A DNA stretch of 64,000 nt from contig NC_007940.1 of the NCBI RefSeq assembly GCF_000012385.1, forward strand, positions 1,054,001-1,118,000, given 5' to 3'. The notes below the pieces were generated by a model, which worked only from the letters and a program-made list of their open reading frames with translations, was not told where the DNA came from and ran no database searches. This DNA is from Rickettsia bellii RML369-C. GTDB taxonomy: Bacteria; Pseudomonadota; Alphaproteobacteria; Rickettsiales; Rickettsiaceae. A program made the position numbers and the translations under genes. Numbering within the stretch: position 1 is the first letter of the stretch; every line of letters starts with the position of its first letter. Of this stretch, positions 39,903-48,103 are shown piece by piece.

Positions 39903-41747
39903 TTAAATACCTCTCTGATTATTCTGCTGCTCTTTTCGGTTTAAAACCATTTCTGTAAAACTTTTTTTCACCGGTACTTTAAATTTTATATCTGCTCCTA
40001 GACTTTTCTTATTCATAAATGTTTCTGCTGACTGTACAAATGATGCAAAAATTTTTTTATCACGTATTATCTCTGCATTTGAGTATGTAGTTTTTGACAT
40101 TTCAGGATGAAATTGAAAAGTACGAATTGGTGCACCAAATTGTGATTCTGTTGCTTCAATTTCTCTATGTTCGTTTGTTGCGGTTACTTTTAACAAATCT
40201 TTATTATCTATTAATCTATTTTTTCCACCTATTTCTTGTACTTTATCATTATGCATACCCCAAAATTCTTGATTTAAAATATCTTTTGTAGGAGAATTTC
40301 TTTTTATTATTGATGCTAATTCTGAATCAGGCTCAATAATTATTGAATCATGTTTATGTTTTGATACTTCGTCTATTTTTCCCTTAAGATAGGCATTAAT
40401 AATTTGATGTCCTCCACAAATCCCCATTATCGGCATACCTTTTTCTATAGCAACTTCTAGCATAGCCATTTCAGCAAGAGAGCGGGCAAAATCAAATTTA
40501 TTTTTTTCTAGGTTTACCTGTCCTCCAAAATGCTCAGCTATTTTAGGATCAACTGAGGAATTATTACCAGGGATCACTAAAGCATCTTTATCAGCTAAAA
40601 ACTCTTTTGCTTTTCTTTTCGCTTCGTTTACTATTTCTTCATTGATTTTTTTCTCTGCATTAGCCGATTCTGGTACTATTTTTCTGTAATCGATATCTTC
40701 GACATTACAATACTGATATTTTAATTTATTACGTGTTGCTTCTGAAGTTTCCCCTCTAACTTTAGAATTATAGCTTACTGCAATTTTAGGTATTGATGGT
40801 AGATTTTCAAAAAATTTTGTTCTCGTAACTTTTGTATATACCGTTTCCTTTAATTCTTCTGCACGTTCAATTAGCTTATTAGAAATTTCTGTATGACCTA
40901 ATAATTTACTCCAATATAAAGGAGTATATCCGGCTTTATCAGTAATATTGACTGTAGGGTAATAATCTAAATATTTATCAAATATTTTACTATTTCCTTG
41001 CTGGGCTGCTAAATGTAAAAAAGTTTCACCGTTATTATTTTTTAAATTAAAGATTTTTTCTTTATCTTGGCTATTTTCTATTAATAGTGAAATTATATTT
41101 ACATTTCCTCTGCGTTCTAATAAAACATTTAAAACAGTATTGCCGTCTTTATTTTTAGCTTCAACATTTGCACCCATCTTTATTAGAGCATCAATTATAT
41201 CTAAATTTTTAGTATTTATAGCTGTAAATAAAAGCGGGCTTCCATCTTTATCAACTAAATTAGGATTAGCTCCTTTTTCTAATAAAGCATTAATTATCTC
41301 TAAATTTTCGCTTTTTATAGCTTTTAAAAAAATAGGATATCCGCTTATATCTAATGCATTCAAATTAGCTCCTTTATTTAAGAAAGCATTTACTATATCT
41401 AAATTATTACTTTGGATAGCTTTTAATAAAATCGTGTTCTTTCTAGGAGGTTGTAAGTTAGGATCAGCTCTATTTTCTAATAAGATATTAATAATATCTA
41501 ATCGTTTTGTACGAATAGCAGCTGAAATTATAGGTTCTCCATCAGCGTCAACTGCATTAGGATTAGCTCCATTTTCCAATAAAACACTAACAATATCTAA
41601 ATTTTTATTCCGTATGGCAGATAAAATACAAGGTTTATCGTCTTCATCTAATATGTTAGGATCAACACCTTCTTGTAATAATTTTTGAACTTCTTTTAAG
41701 TCATCATTTTCAATTGCCTCAATTAATAATTCTTCATCCTTATTCAT
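39903..41747 (-). CDS. Ankyrin-repeat / class I glutamine amidotransferase fusion protein
   Basis: 614 residues. The N-terminal part (about 5-300) is ankyrin repeats of the standard kind (LLQEGVDPNILDEDDKPCIL, then IVSVLLENGANPNAVDADGE). The C-terminal part (about 312-590) is a class I glutamine amidotransferase-like domain of the PuuD/gamma-glutamyl hydrolase (C26) type: ALVIPGNNSSVDP, MGICGGHQIINAYLKG with Cys444, and QFHPEMSK with His547 and Glu549. The Cys-His-Glu triad is thus intact, so hydrolase activity on a gamma-glutamyl bond is plausible. There is no signal peptide. Fusion of a host-interaction repeat domain to this enzyme is unusual and suggests a secreted effector, which is inference. 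It follows tRNA-Leu, convergent. Confidence 0.85.
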   Translation of the reverse strand: MNKDEELLIEAIENDDLKEVQKLLQEGVDPNILDEDDKPCILSAIRNKNLDIVSVLLENGANPNAVDADGEPIISAAIRTKRLDIINILLENRADPNLQPPRKNTILLKAIQSNNLDIVNAFLNKGANLNALDISGYPIFLKAIKSENLEIINALLEKGANPNLVDKDGSPLLFTAINTKNLDIIDALIKMGANVEAKNKDGNTVLNVLLERRGNVNIISLLIENSQDKEKIFNLKNNNGETFLHLAAQQGNSKIFDKYLDYYPTVNITDKAGYTPLYWSKLLGHTEISNKLIERAEELKETVYTKVTRTKFFENLPSIPKIAVSYNSKVRGETSEATRNKLKYQYCNVEDIDYRKIVPESANAEKKINEEIVNEAKRKAKEFLADKDALVIPGNNSSVDPKIAEHFGGQVNLEKNKFDFARSLAEMAMLEVAIEKGMPIMGICGGHQIINAYLKGKIDEVSKHKHDSIIIEPDSELASIIKRNSPTKDILNQEFWGMHNDKVQEIGGKNRLIDNKDLLKVTATNEHREIEATESQFGAPIRTFQFHPEMSKTTYSNAEIIRDKKIFASFVQSAETFMNKKSLGADIKFKVPVKKSFTEMVLNRKEQQNNQRGI

Positions 41748-41926
41748 AAATTTCTTTCTAATATCTTAATAAAAATTATTAATTTAAGTATGCATTTAAT
41801 ACGTTAGTTTTGTCAATATTATTTAGCTTTGAGAAATATTAAATAATGAAAATTATGTATTATGATTAGTTATTTAGTACTATTTAATCTATTATGTTAA
41901 ACCTCTTATAATTTTTTATATTATTG

Positions 41927-42109
41927 TTATTTTAGTTTTTCGATTTCTTTCTTAGTTAAACCTGTAAAGTCTATTATTTGATCTAAAGGCTTATTTTTTA
42001 CTAACATCTTTTTAGCTAAAATAATTTTTTCTTTTTTAATTCTAGCTCTTTCTTTTTCGATACCTTGTTGCTCCCAATGATGTGCTAAATTTCCATAATA
42101 TTTGCTATA
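41927..42109 (-). pseudogene. Duplicated C-terminal fragment of an Rpn-type nuclease
   Basis: A second copy of the tail of the neighbouring Rpn gene. The frame NLAHHWEQQGIEKERARIKK, then EKIILAKKMLV and KEIEKLK with a stop at 41927-41929, repeats the tail encoded at 42110-42300. It has no start or catalytic part. It is either a tandem duplication of the 3' end or what is left of a second gene. The rest of the 41748-41926 gap is AT-rich. Confidence 0.65.
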
Positions 42110-43005
42110 TTATTTTAACTTCTCAATCTCTTCTTTTTTTAACTTAGTATATTTTATAATTTTTTCTAGCGGCTCTTTGTTAGCCATCATTTCTTTAGCT
42201 ATAGTAATTTTTTCTTTTTAAATCTTTATTCTACTTCTAGCTCTTTCTTTTTCAATACCTTGTTGCTCCCAATGATGTGCTAAATTTCCCATAATATTTG
42301 CTCCTAATTCAGGATTTAAATGTGATTTAAGTATTTTTTCTAATTCTATTTTATCATTTTCTTTTATTCTAGTTGTACATAATCAACTCCACTATTAGAG
42401 TCAGCAAACTCTGGTAAAGTATTGGCTAGTTGTTTCCATCTTGGTAATAAATCATGCTCATTTATATATTTCATTAGAATTTGTAAAGGAGCAAGCCAAG
42501 GTCTTTCTTTTAATTGTTCATCAGGAATATCAAACAAGTTGATTAGTTGATAATCGTTGCTCCAAGTTTCTTTTGCCAGCTCGCTATTTTCAAATAAATC
42601 CCACAAGTTTAAAGGAGCAGTATATTTTTTATGATCATTTGAATATACTAACGGATATATAAAAGGAAACTTTTTAGAATCGGGATGCGAATTTAAGTGT
42701 CTTTCAGCAATATTTAACATATATTTAAACAGGCGAAAAGCCATAAGAGGGTCAGAACTACTTTGATGTTCACACAAAATATATATATAACCATCTCTAT
42801 TATTAATTTTAGCAGAATATAAAACATCTGTAATAGTTTCTTTTAAGCTTGGCTCTATAAAACTATCATTTTCCAATTTCAAAGTAGAGGGCAAGAATAA
42901 AACTTTTATTTCAGTTGGTAAATATTCCTCAAAGAATTCTTTAGCTATTAATGGATTTGCTAAAGCTTGCTGAAAAAACTTATCATGCTCTTTTCTATCT
43001 GACAT
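42110..43005 (-). pseudogene. Rpn-family recombination-promoting nuclease/putative transposase, frameshifted
   Basis: The open part (42364-43005, 213 residues) starts MSDRKEHDKFFQQALANPLI and runs through the PD-(D/E)XK-like core: ETITDVLYSAKINN, then YIYILCEHQSSSDPLMAFRL (Glu and Gln in the E-x-Q position) and YPLVYSNDHKKYTAPLNLWD. It stops at 42364. One base out of phase, the frame goes on as ENDKIELEKILKSHLNPEL, then GNLAHHWEQQGIEKERAR, with a further in-frame stop before the end. So the C-terminal quarter is cut off. The protein family (about 290-300 residues) promotes RecA-independent recombination. Probably inactive, though the catalytic domain could still be made. Confidence 0.75.
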
Positions 43006-43239
43006 AATTTTATTATTGTAACTAATAAGAGAGTATTATACAAGCTTTTCTATTATAAGTATACATTTAATAAATTTAAAGAGTAGATAAACGAGACTCT
43101 ATTATTGAGTATAGTTAAAAAACTATTGCTTATTTTTGTTCTGTAATTTATATTGATTAACAAATCGTACACCATTCTACGTTAAACCTAGCTAACCAGC
43201 AAATAATTATAATTAAATAGGTCTGCAAGCCAGACTATT

Positions 43240-43342
43240 ATAGTCAATTCAGTTGAATTTTGTGACAGGCGTGAGGGTAGAGCTTATAATAATAGGCAAG
43301 ACGATGAACAACCTGCTACATGCGTTCAAATCAATTGACTAT
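43240..43342. repeat. Inverted-repeat element upstream of mgtE
   Basis: ATAGTCAATT at 43240-43249 recurs inverted as AATTGACTAT at 43333-43342, with further partial matches inside (CAGTTGAATTTTG near 43250 with CGTTCAAATC near 43323). This ~100-bp palindrome differs from the other repeat classes and ends 12 bp before the mgtE start, so it may shape the 5' leader. The remainder of the 43006-43239 gap is AT-rich. Confidence 0.5.
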
Positions 43343-43354
43343 AGGTAAGGGATT

Positions 43355-44725
43355 ATGCCTAATTTCAGTATGTTCAAAAGCATATTACCTGATCATCATG
43401 ATCAATTTGCTGAAATTTTTGATCAAATTAATGATTTATTAGAAGATCATAATTATAATGCTGCGGCTAGCAGGCTTGCAGAACTTCATTATGCTGATTT
43501 AGCTGATTTCTTAGATAATTTAAGTCCTAAAATCTATAAAATAATCATTCCCCTACTACAAGACAAAATCAAACCTGAAACCTTGGTTTCATTAAATGCT
43601 TACAGCAAACCTTTAATAATAGAAACGCTTGGTATTAAAAAATCAGCAGAATTAATTGATAAGCTAGATATAGAAGATGCTATTGAAGTTGTAATTGACT
43701 TAGATGATGATATTAAAGATTTAATTTTAAATAATCTTTCTAAGGAAAAAAAACATCAAATTACTATTGGGTGTACATATCCAGAAAATACAGTAGGAAG
43801 AGTAATTGAGCGAGATTTTGTTAATCTTCAAGAAAATTGGACTGTTAAAGAGTCGTTAAATTTTATAAAAACTGTCAAAAATGACTTCCACGCTGCTATT
43901 GTTACAGACAATAAACTACGTCCTATCGGTATCATCTCTCTTAGTACTTTAATTAAGCATGAAAAAAATGAATTGGTGAAAAATTTAATGAGTAAAGATT
44001 TTAAACTGGCTGATAGTTTCACCGATTTAAATGAACTTAGTTTCATTTTTAAACAATATGCTTTAACTATAGTACCAGTGGTCAATAAAAATGGTAAATT
44101 AATTGGTAGCGTATCTATTGACAATATAATCTATATTATTGAAGAACAAGCCGAAAAGGATATATTATCGCTAAGCGGTGTGCATACACAAGATACCTTT
44201 TTTAATTTCTTTTATACTGTAAAGCATCGATTTCCTTGGTTATTTGTTAATCTGATTACCGCTTGCATGACTTCGCTTATTATTAATCATTTTAATGATA
44301 CTATTGCAAAGCTTGTAACACTTGCAGCTACTATGCCTATTGTAGCCTCTATGGGCGGCAATGCAGGTACGCAAGTTATGACAGTAACAGTTAGAGCACT
44401 TGCCAATAAAGATATTCATTATAGTAACGTAAGTAAAATAATCTTAAAAGAAATAGCCGTATCGGGTTTTAACGGCTTTGTGCTAGCAATTATCGGTGCA
44501 GGACTTAGCTTTGTGATGCTGATGGACCTTAATCTTAGCGTAATTTTTGCTATTGCTGTAATCTTAAACTTTCTGGTAGCAGGGTTATTTGGCTCTGCTA
44601 TTCCTATATTACTGCACTATTTCGATATTGACCCAGCTGCTGGCTCTGGTGTCTTCCTAACTACCCTAACCGATGCTTTAGGCTTCCTCACCTTTTTAAG
44701 TCTTGCTCACGTCTTTTTGGTATAG
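43355..44725 (+). CDS. mgtE: MgtE-type magnesium transporter
   Basis: Inner-membrane Mg2+ channel gated by cytosolic Mg2+. 456 residues. The N-terminal MgtE_N superhelix (about 15-130), a CBS pair (about 135-265, with VGRVIERDFVNLQENWTVKE and TIVPVVNKNGKLIGSVSIDN), a plug helix, then five membrane helices (about 285-456). The pore segment reads PIVASMGGNAGTQVMTVTVRAL (about 327-348), and the end has the ion-binding DPAAGSGVFLTTLTDALGF with the conserved Asp. The length is normal. It stands alone, following a palindromic leader. Confidence 0.94.
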   Translation: MPNFSMFKSILPDHHDQFAEIFDQINDLLEDHNYNAAASRLAELHYADLADFLDNLSPKIYKIIIPLLQDKIKPETLVSLNAYSKPLIIETLGIKKSAELIDKLDIEDAIEVVIDLDDDIKDLILNNLSKEKKHQITIGCTYPENTVGRVIERDFVNLQENWTVKESLNFIKTVKNDFHAAIVTDNKLRPIGIISLSTLIKHEKNELVKNLMSKDFKLADSFTDLNELSFIFKQYALTIVPVVNKNGKLIGSVSIDNIIYIIEEQAEKDILSLSGVHTQDTFFNFFYTVKHRFPWLFVNLITACMTSLIINHFNDTIAKLVTLAATMPIVASMGGNAGTQVMTVTVRALANKDIHYSNVSKIILKEIAVSGFNGFVLAIIGAGLSFVMLMDLNLSVIFAIAVILNFLVAGLFGSAIPILLHYFDIDPAAGSGVFLTTLTDALGFLTFLSLAHVFLV

Positions 44726-44740
44726 CATAAATTAAAAGCT

Positions 44741-45961
44741 CTAGATTTTAGGCAGGGGAGGATTTGCTTTTGTTTTAGATTTAGTTTGTTTAATTTTCGA
44801 CGGCAATACTGGATTTTTTAATTTCTTCAATTCTTTAAAATTTTCCTTTAATTCCTCTAGGTTTTTCTGCTTATCTTTATCAACTGAAGATATTATTGCA
44901 CCTGATTTATGTAGCTCTTTTGAAAGCTGTTCTAACTGCTTTCTTACTTCCGGTTTCATAGTAAAGTAACAAATTTTACTACCTATTACTTCTTTTATAT
45001 TTTTAAGATTTTCTTTTGAAATTTTGTAATATTTTATACCACAATAATTAGCTATTTTTGACCATATAGATCGTTTTTGATAAAGCTCTTGATGAATTAT
45101 ATCTATTAACTTTTTTTTGTTAGAAGTTAGTGCTTCAATTGAAAATTCCTCTAAAAATCTAGATATACGTCTCTTAATTTTTTCTCGTTGTTGACCTTCA
45201 ATAGCTATTTTTTTATTTTGCTCTAACTTTCCTATTGATGTTTCAATTATTGAAGATATTTCGGCTTCTTTTTCCTCATTTTTTTTATTCTCATATTTTT
45301 CTTGAGTATTAGCATGCTTTTCTATATATGCTGCTAATTTTTTCTCTACCAAATTTTGAACATATTTGCCGTTAGGGTTTCGTATGTCACTTTCTGCGAT
45401 CAGTTTATCCATATCAGATAACTTCTCATATTCTTTTATTTCTCGAAAAAGAGGAGCATATAGCAGAAAATTAATACTTTGAGCAATCCTACTATCTATT
45501 GAGTCTTTGGAATCCCTTTGGGGATAAAATTTTTGTTTGAGAACGAAATAATGGTTTAATATTTCTTGAGGTATATTTTTGATATTAAGAGGCTGTAATT
45601 CTGACTTGGAGTTAAGTTCGGCTTTCATACCATGACGTTTTGCCTCTAATAATAATAATTCTCCCCAAATTTTATTATCAGTAGTACGACAAACAAAATT
45701 CGGGTCATTAGCCGGCATTAGCTCGCTTGCACGTTCCATTACTGCCCTATTTAATTTATGTAACTGATTATTTTTAAGATTTGTATTTATAATAGATATA
45801 AAAGCTTCTCTCTGCTTTTGCTTACTTGCAGTACTAAAGGCTTGCTGTATTTTTTCTAAAACTTTTAAATCAAAATTCTCATTTTCTAATTCTTCAATAA
45901 CTAAATCTGCTAAATTTTTATTTGTAATAGAATTTTGATTCTTCTTTGATTCTTTTAACAT
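44741..45961 (-). CDS. Hypothetical protein, paralogue of next gene upstream (406 residues)
   Basis: I do not recognise this protein. It is charged, helical and Lys/Glu-rich, with no signal peptide or clear membrane segment. Residues about 20-150 align with the next gene (46068-46910): LHKLNRAVMERASELM here, LHGLNEKIMEHAINLS there, followed by a LEAKRHGMKAELN / LEAIRNNFTAEFN match. The rest (about 190-400) is coiled coil with a Pro- and Lys-rich end. The two form a local paralogue pair, on the same strand 106 bp apart. A rickettsial effector-like role is possible but unsupported. Confidence 0.6.
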   Translation of the reverse strand: MLKESKKNQNSITNKNLADLVIEELENENFDLKVLEKIQQAFSTASKQKQREAFISIINTNLKNNQLHKLNRAVMERASELMPANDPNFVCRTTDNKIWGELLLLEAKRHGMKAELNSKSELQPLNIKNIPQEILNHYFVLKQKFYPQRDSKDSIDSRIAQSINFLLYAPLFREIKEYEKLSDMDKLIAESDIRNPNGKYVQNLVEKKLAAYIEKHANTQEKYENKKNEEKEAEISSIIETSIGKLEQNKKIAIEGQQREKIKRRISRFLEEFSIEALTSNKKKLIDIIHQELYQKRSIWSKIANYCGIKYYKISKENLKNIKEVIGSKICYFTMKPEVRKQLEQLSKELHKSGAIISSVDKDKQKNLEELKENFKELKKLKNPVLPSKIKQTKSKTKANPPLPKI

Positions 45962-46067
45962 ATATGGTAATAACTTAATGACACAATTATATTAAATATG
46001 TAATAAACTAATTACTATGAAATTTTACTGACTATATCACTAAAATTTTAGGATAGTAGCTCGTAGG

Positions 46068-46910
46068 TCATAATTCTGTTTCAATAGTTCCTAAAACTTT
46101 TACTGTAATTATTTCATCATCTAATTTACTATACATTACTGATTCTAAAATATCTGAAGATGCTAAATTACTAATATAAATACCATCTATATCATTTAAT
46201 ACTTTATTAACTACTATTACTCTAGTATCTTTATTGTCTGGATATCCTAATTCTAATGAATTATCTAATTTGCGTTTAAATATAGGCAACTTAACTACTT
46301 TATTTAGATCATGCTCATTAATATATTTACTTATAAATAAACACATTGTACTTTCTGCTAAGCTCTGTTTAACATAATGATTTTCTAACTCATCTTTACT
46401 TTCATCTTTTAAATTTTTTTGATGTAAATTATATATTTTTTTCTGAGTTTCATCATCTTTAAACTTTTTCAAATAAAAATTATTAACTAATAGTTTATAA
46501 AGCTGCAATATTGAATTAGGAAAATTAATTGTTAGATCTCCTTCTTCATTAAATTCAGCGGTAAAATTATTTCTTATTGCCTCTAAATAAAGTAAGTTAC
46601 GTAATATAGAATCATCTGATTTGCGTAGAAAAAAACTTAGATCTTCAGAAACAGATAAATTTATAGCATGCTCCATTATTTTTTCGTTAAGACCATGTAA
46701 CCCTTCATCAGATATTTTACTTTCTAAATTCAATAGAAATAATTGTTTTATATGTTTCGGTAAATTTGATAGTTTTTGTAGTTCTTGTAAATCTTCTAAC
46801 GTAATTTTCTTGCTTTTAATATTATAAATTATATGTTCTGCAATATAATTTATCTCATACTCATTATCATCACTTTTAACTGTTATACAAAAAAATTTAG
46901 TAAATTTCAT
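46068..46910 (-). CDS. Hypothetical protein, paralogue of the 406-residue gene (280 residues)
   Basis: I do not recognise this protein. It is soluble by appearance, with no signal peptide. It shares the central region of the following gene: helix LHGLNEKIMEHAINLS, then LRNLLYLEAIRNNFTAEFN and SILQLYKLLVNNFYLKKFK. Unlike that gene it lacks the long Lys/Glu coiled coil and ends with a different C-terminal part (DGIYISNLASSDILESVMYS). It is the upstream partner of the pair. The pair probably arose by duplication followed by change of the C-terminal half. Confidence 0.6.
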   Translation of the reverse strand: MKFTKFFCITVKSDDNEYEINYIAEHIIYNIKSKKITLEDLQELQKLSNLPKHIKQLFLLNLESKISDEGLHGLNEKIMEHAINLSVSEDLSFFLRKSDDSILRNLLYLEAIRNNFTAEFNEEGDLTINFPNSILQLYKLLVNNFYLKKFKDDETQKKIYNLHQKNLKDESKDELENHYVKQSLAESTMCLFISKYINEHDLNKVVKLPIFKRKLDNSLELGYPDNKDTRVIVVNKVLNDIDGIYISNLASSDILESVMYSKLDDEIITVKVLGTIETEL

Positions 46911-46993
46911 TTATCCTCCTTAAATATCAAAAAGGCATATTATGCATAGTTAATAAATATTAGCAAGAATTTTATACAATAGTTAAAATATTT

Positions 46994-47911
46994 TTAATTT
47001 TTACTGAGGGGATGATGTAGTAACGCTTTTTTAAGATGGTTAGTTTGAAGATGAGTGTAAATTTGAGTAGTAGAGATATCAGCATGACCTAATAGCTCTT
47101 GAATAACACGTAAATCCGCTCCGCCCTCAAGCAAATGGCTTGCAAAGCTATGACGCAATACGTGCGGGGAAATATGCTCAGGATTAAGGCCAGCGTAAAG
47201 AGCAGCCGATTTTAAGAGAATAGCAAAATTTTGCCTAGTCATATAACCGGCAGCAGCTGAAGAGGGGAATAAGTAAATAAGATTTTTTGGTTTTGTTTTA
47301 TTTACAAAGTTATCTCTAACTACTAAATATTTAACAAGACTATTAATAGCCGGCTCATTTATTACTATAATTCTTTCTTTATTACCTTTACCAAGCACGG
47401 AAAATATTTTTTTTACCTCTCTTGACACTTTATTACTTAAAATATCGCTGAGTTTAAGGCTAACAAGCTCTGAGACTCTAAGACCGCTAGCATACAGCAA
47501 ATGAATCATTGCATTAAGCCTAGCACCTTCAGGTGAAATATCTTGCGAGCAATATTCAAGCAATGATTTAATATCATCTATAGATAATATTTCAGGAAGT
47601 TTATTTTGATATTTTGGTAAATCTATATTTAGTAAAGGATTTAAGTTAGTATGGTTTTCACTAATTAAAAATTCATAATAACTTTTTATAGTTGATATTT
47701 TTCGGTTAATAGAACGAGCTTGCAAACTATTTTCTGCTAGATACTCAACCCAATTTCTAATATTGTCAGTAGTAATATTTAATTCTGATAATTTTTGCTT
47801 GGCAAGATAATTATGAAAATCTAATAAATCACGCTTATAACTAAGTATGGAATTTTTTGATAATGCTCGCTCAGCGAGTAACATTTCTAGGAATTGTGAA
47901 ATAAATTCCAT
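46994..47911 (-). CDS. xerD: Tyrosine recombinase XerD-type
   Basis: Site-specific recombinase that resolves chromosome dimers at dif together with its partner XerC. 305 residues. The N-terminal SAM-like domain (1-100) has [20 protein letters not shown]. The catalytic domain shows the Arg in [13 protein letters not shown] (about 148-160), a Lys near 178, [15 protein letters not shown] with His-x-x-Arg (about 240-254), the second His in [10 protein letters not shown] and the nucleophile Tyr in [12 protein letters not shown]. The length fits. XerC versus XerD is a judgement from the N-terminal sequence. It is on the minus strand, with tRNA-Cys just upstream in the same direction. Confidence 0.88.
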   Translation of the reverse strand: MEFISQFLEMLLAERALSKNSILSYKRDLLDFHNYLAKQKLSELNITTDNIRNWVEYLAENSLQARSINRKISTIKSYYEFLISENHTNLNPLLNIDLPKYQNKLPEILSIDDIKSLLEYCSQDISPEGARLNAMIHLLYASGLRVSELVSLKLSDILSNKVSREVKKIFSVLGKGNKERIIVINEPAINSLVKYLVVRDNFVNKTKPKNLIYLFPSSAAAGYMTRQNFAILLKSAALYAGLNPEHISPHVLRHSFASHLLEGGADLRVIQELLGHADISTTQIYTHLQTNHLKKALLHHPLSKN

Positions 47912-47929
47912 AAAATTTTTAATTTTAGA

Positions 47930-48004
47930 TGGAGGCTAGGGTCGGAATCGAACCGACGAATAGAGGATTTGCAGTCCACGGCATTACCACTTTGCTACCC
48001 AGCC
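47930..48004 (-). tRNA. tRNA-Cys (GCA)
   Basis: Complete 75-nt cloverleaf on the minus strand: acceptor GGCTGGG/CCTAGCC (one G-U pair), D arm TAGCAAAGTGGTAATGC, anticodon loop ACTGCAAAT with anticodon GCA, T arm GTTCGAT, encoded CCA at 47930-47932. It stands between recG and xerD, both on the same strand. Confidence 0.95.
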
Positions 48005-48015
48005 AGTATTATTAA

Positions 48016-48046
48016 TGTCATCCCGTGGCTTGTCCACGGGATGACA
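48016..48046. repeat. Short exact palindromic element
   Basis: TGTCATCCCGTGG and CCACGGGATGACA face each other with a 5-base loop. It lies between tRNA-Cys and recG and contains the IS110 target in both arms. Confidence 0.85.
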
Positions 48047-48103
48047 GGATTAAATAACAAACCGCATATTACCAACAATAAAGAAAAAAAGCAAATAATA
48101 TAT

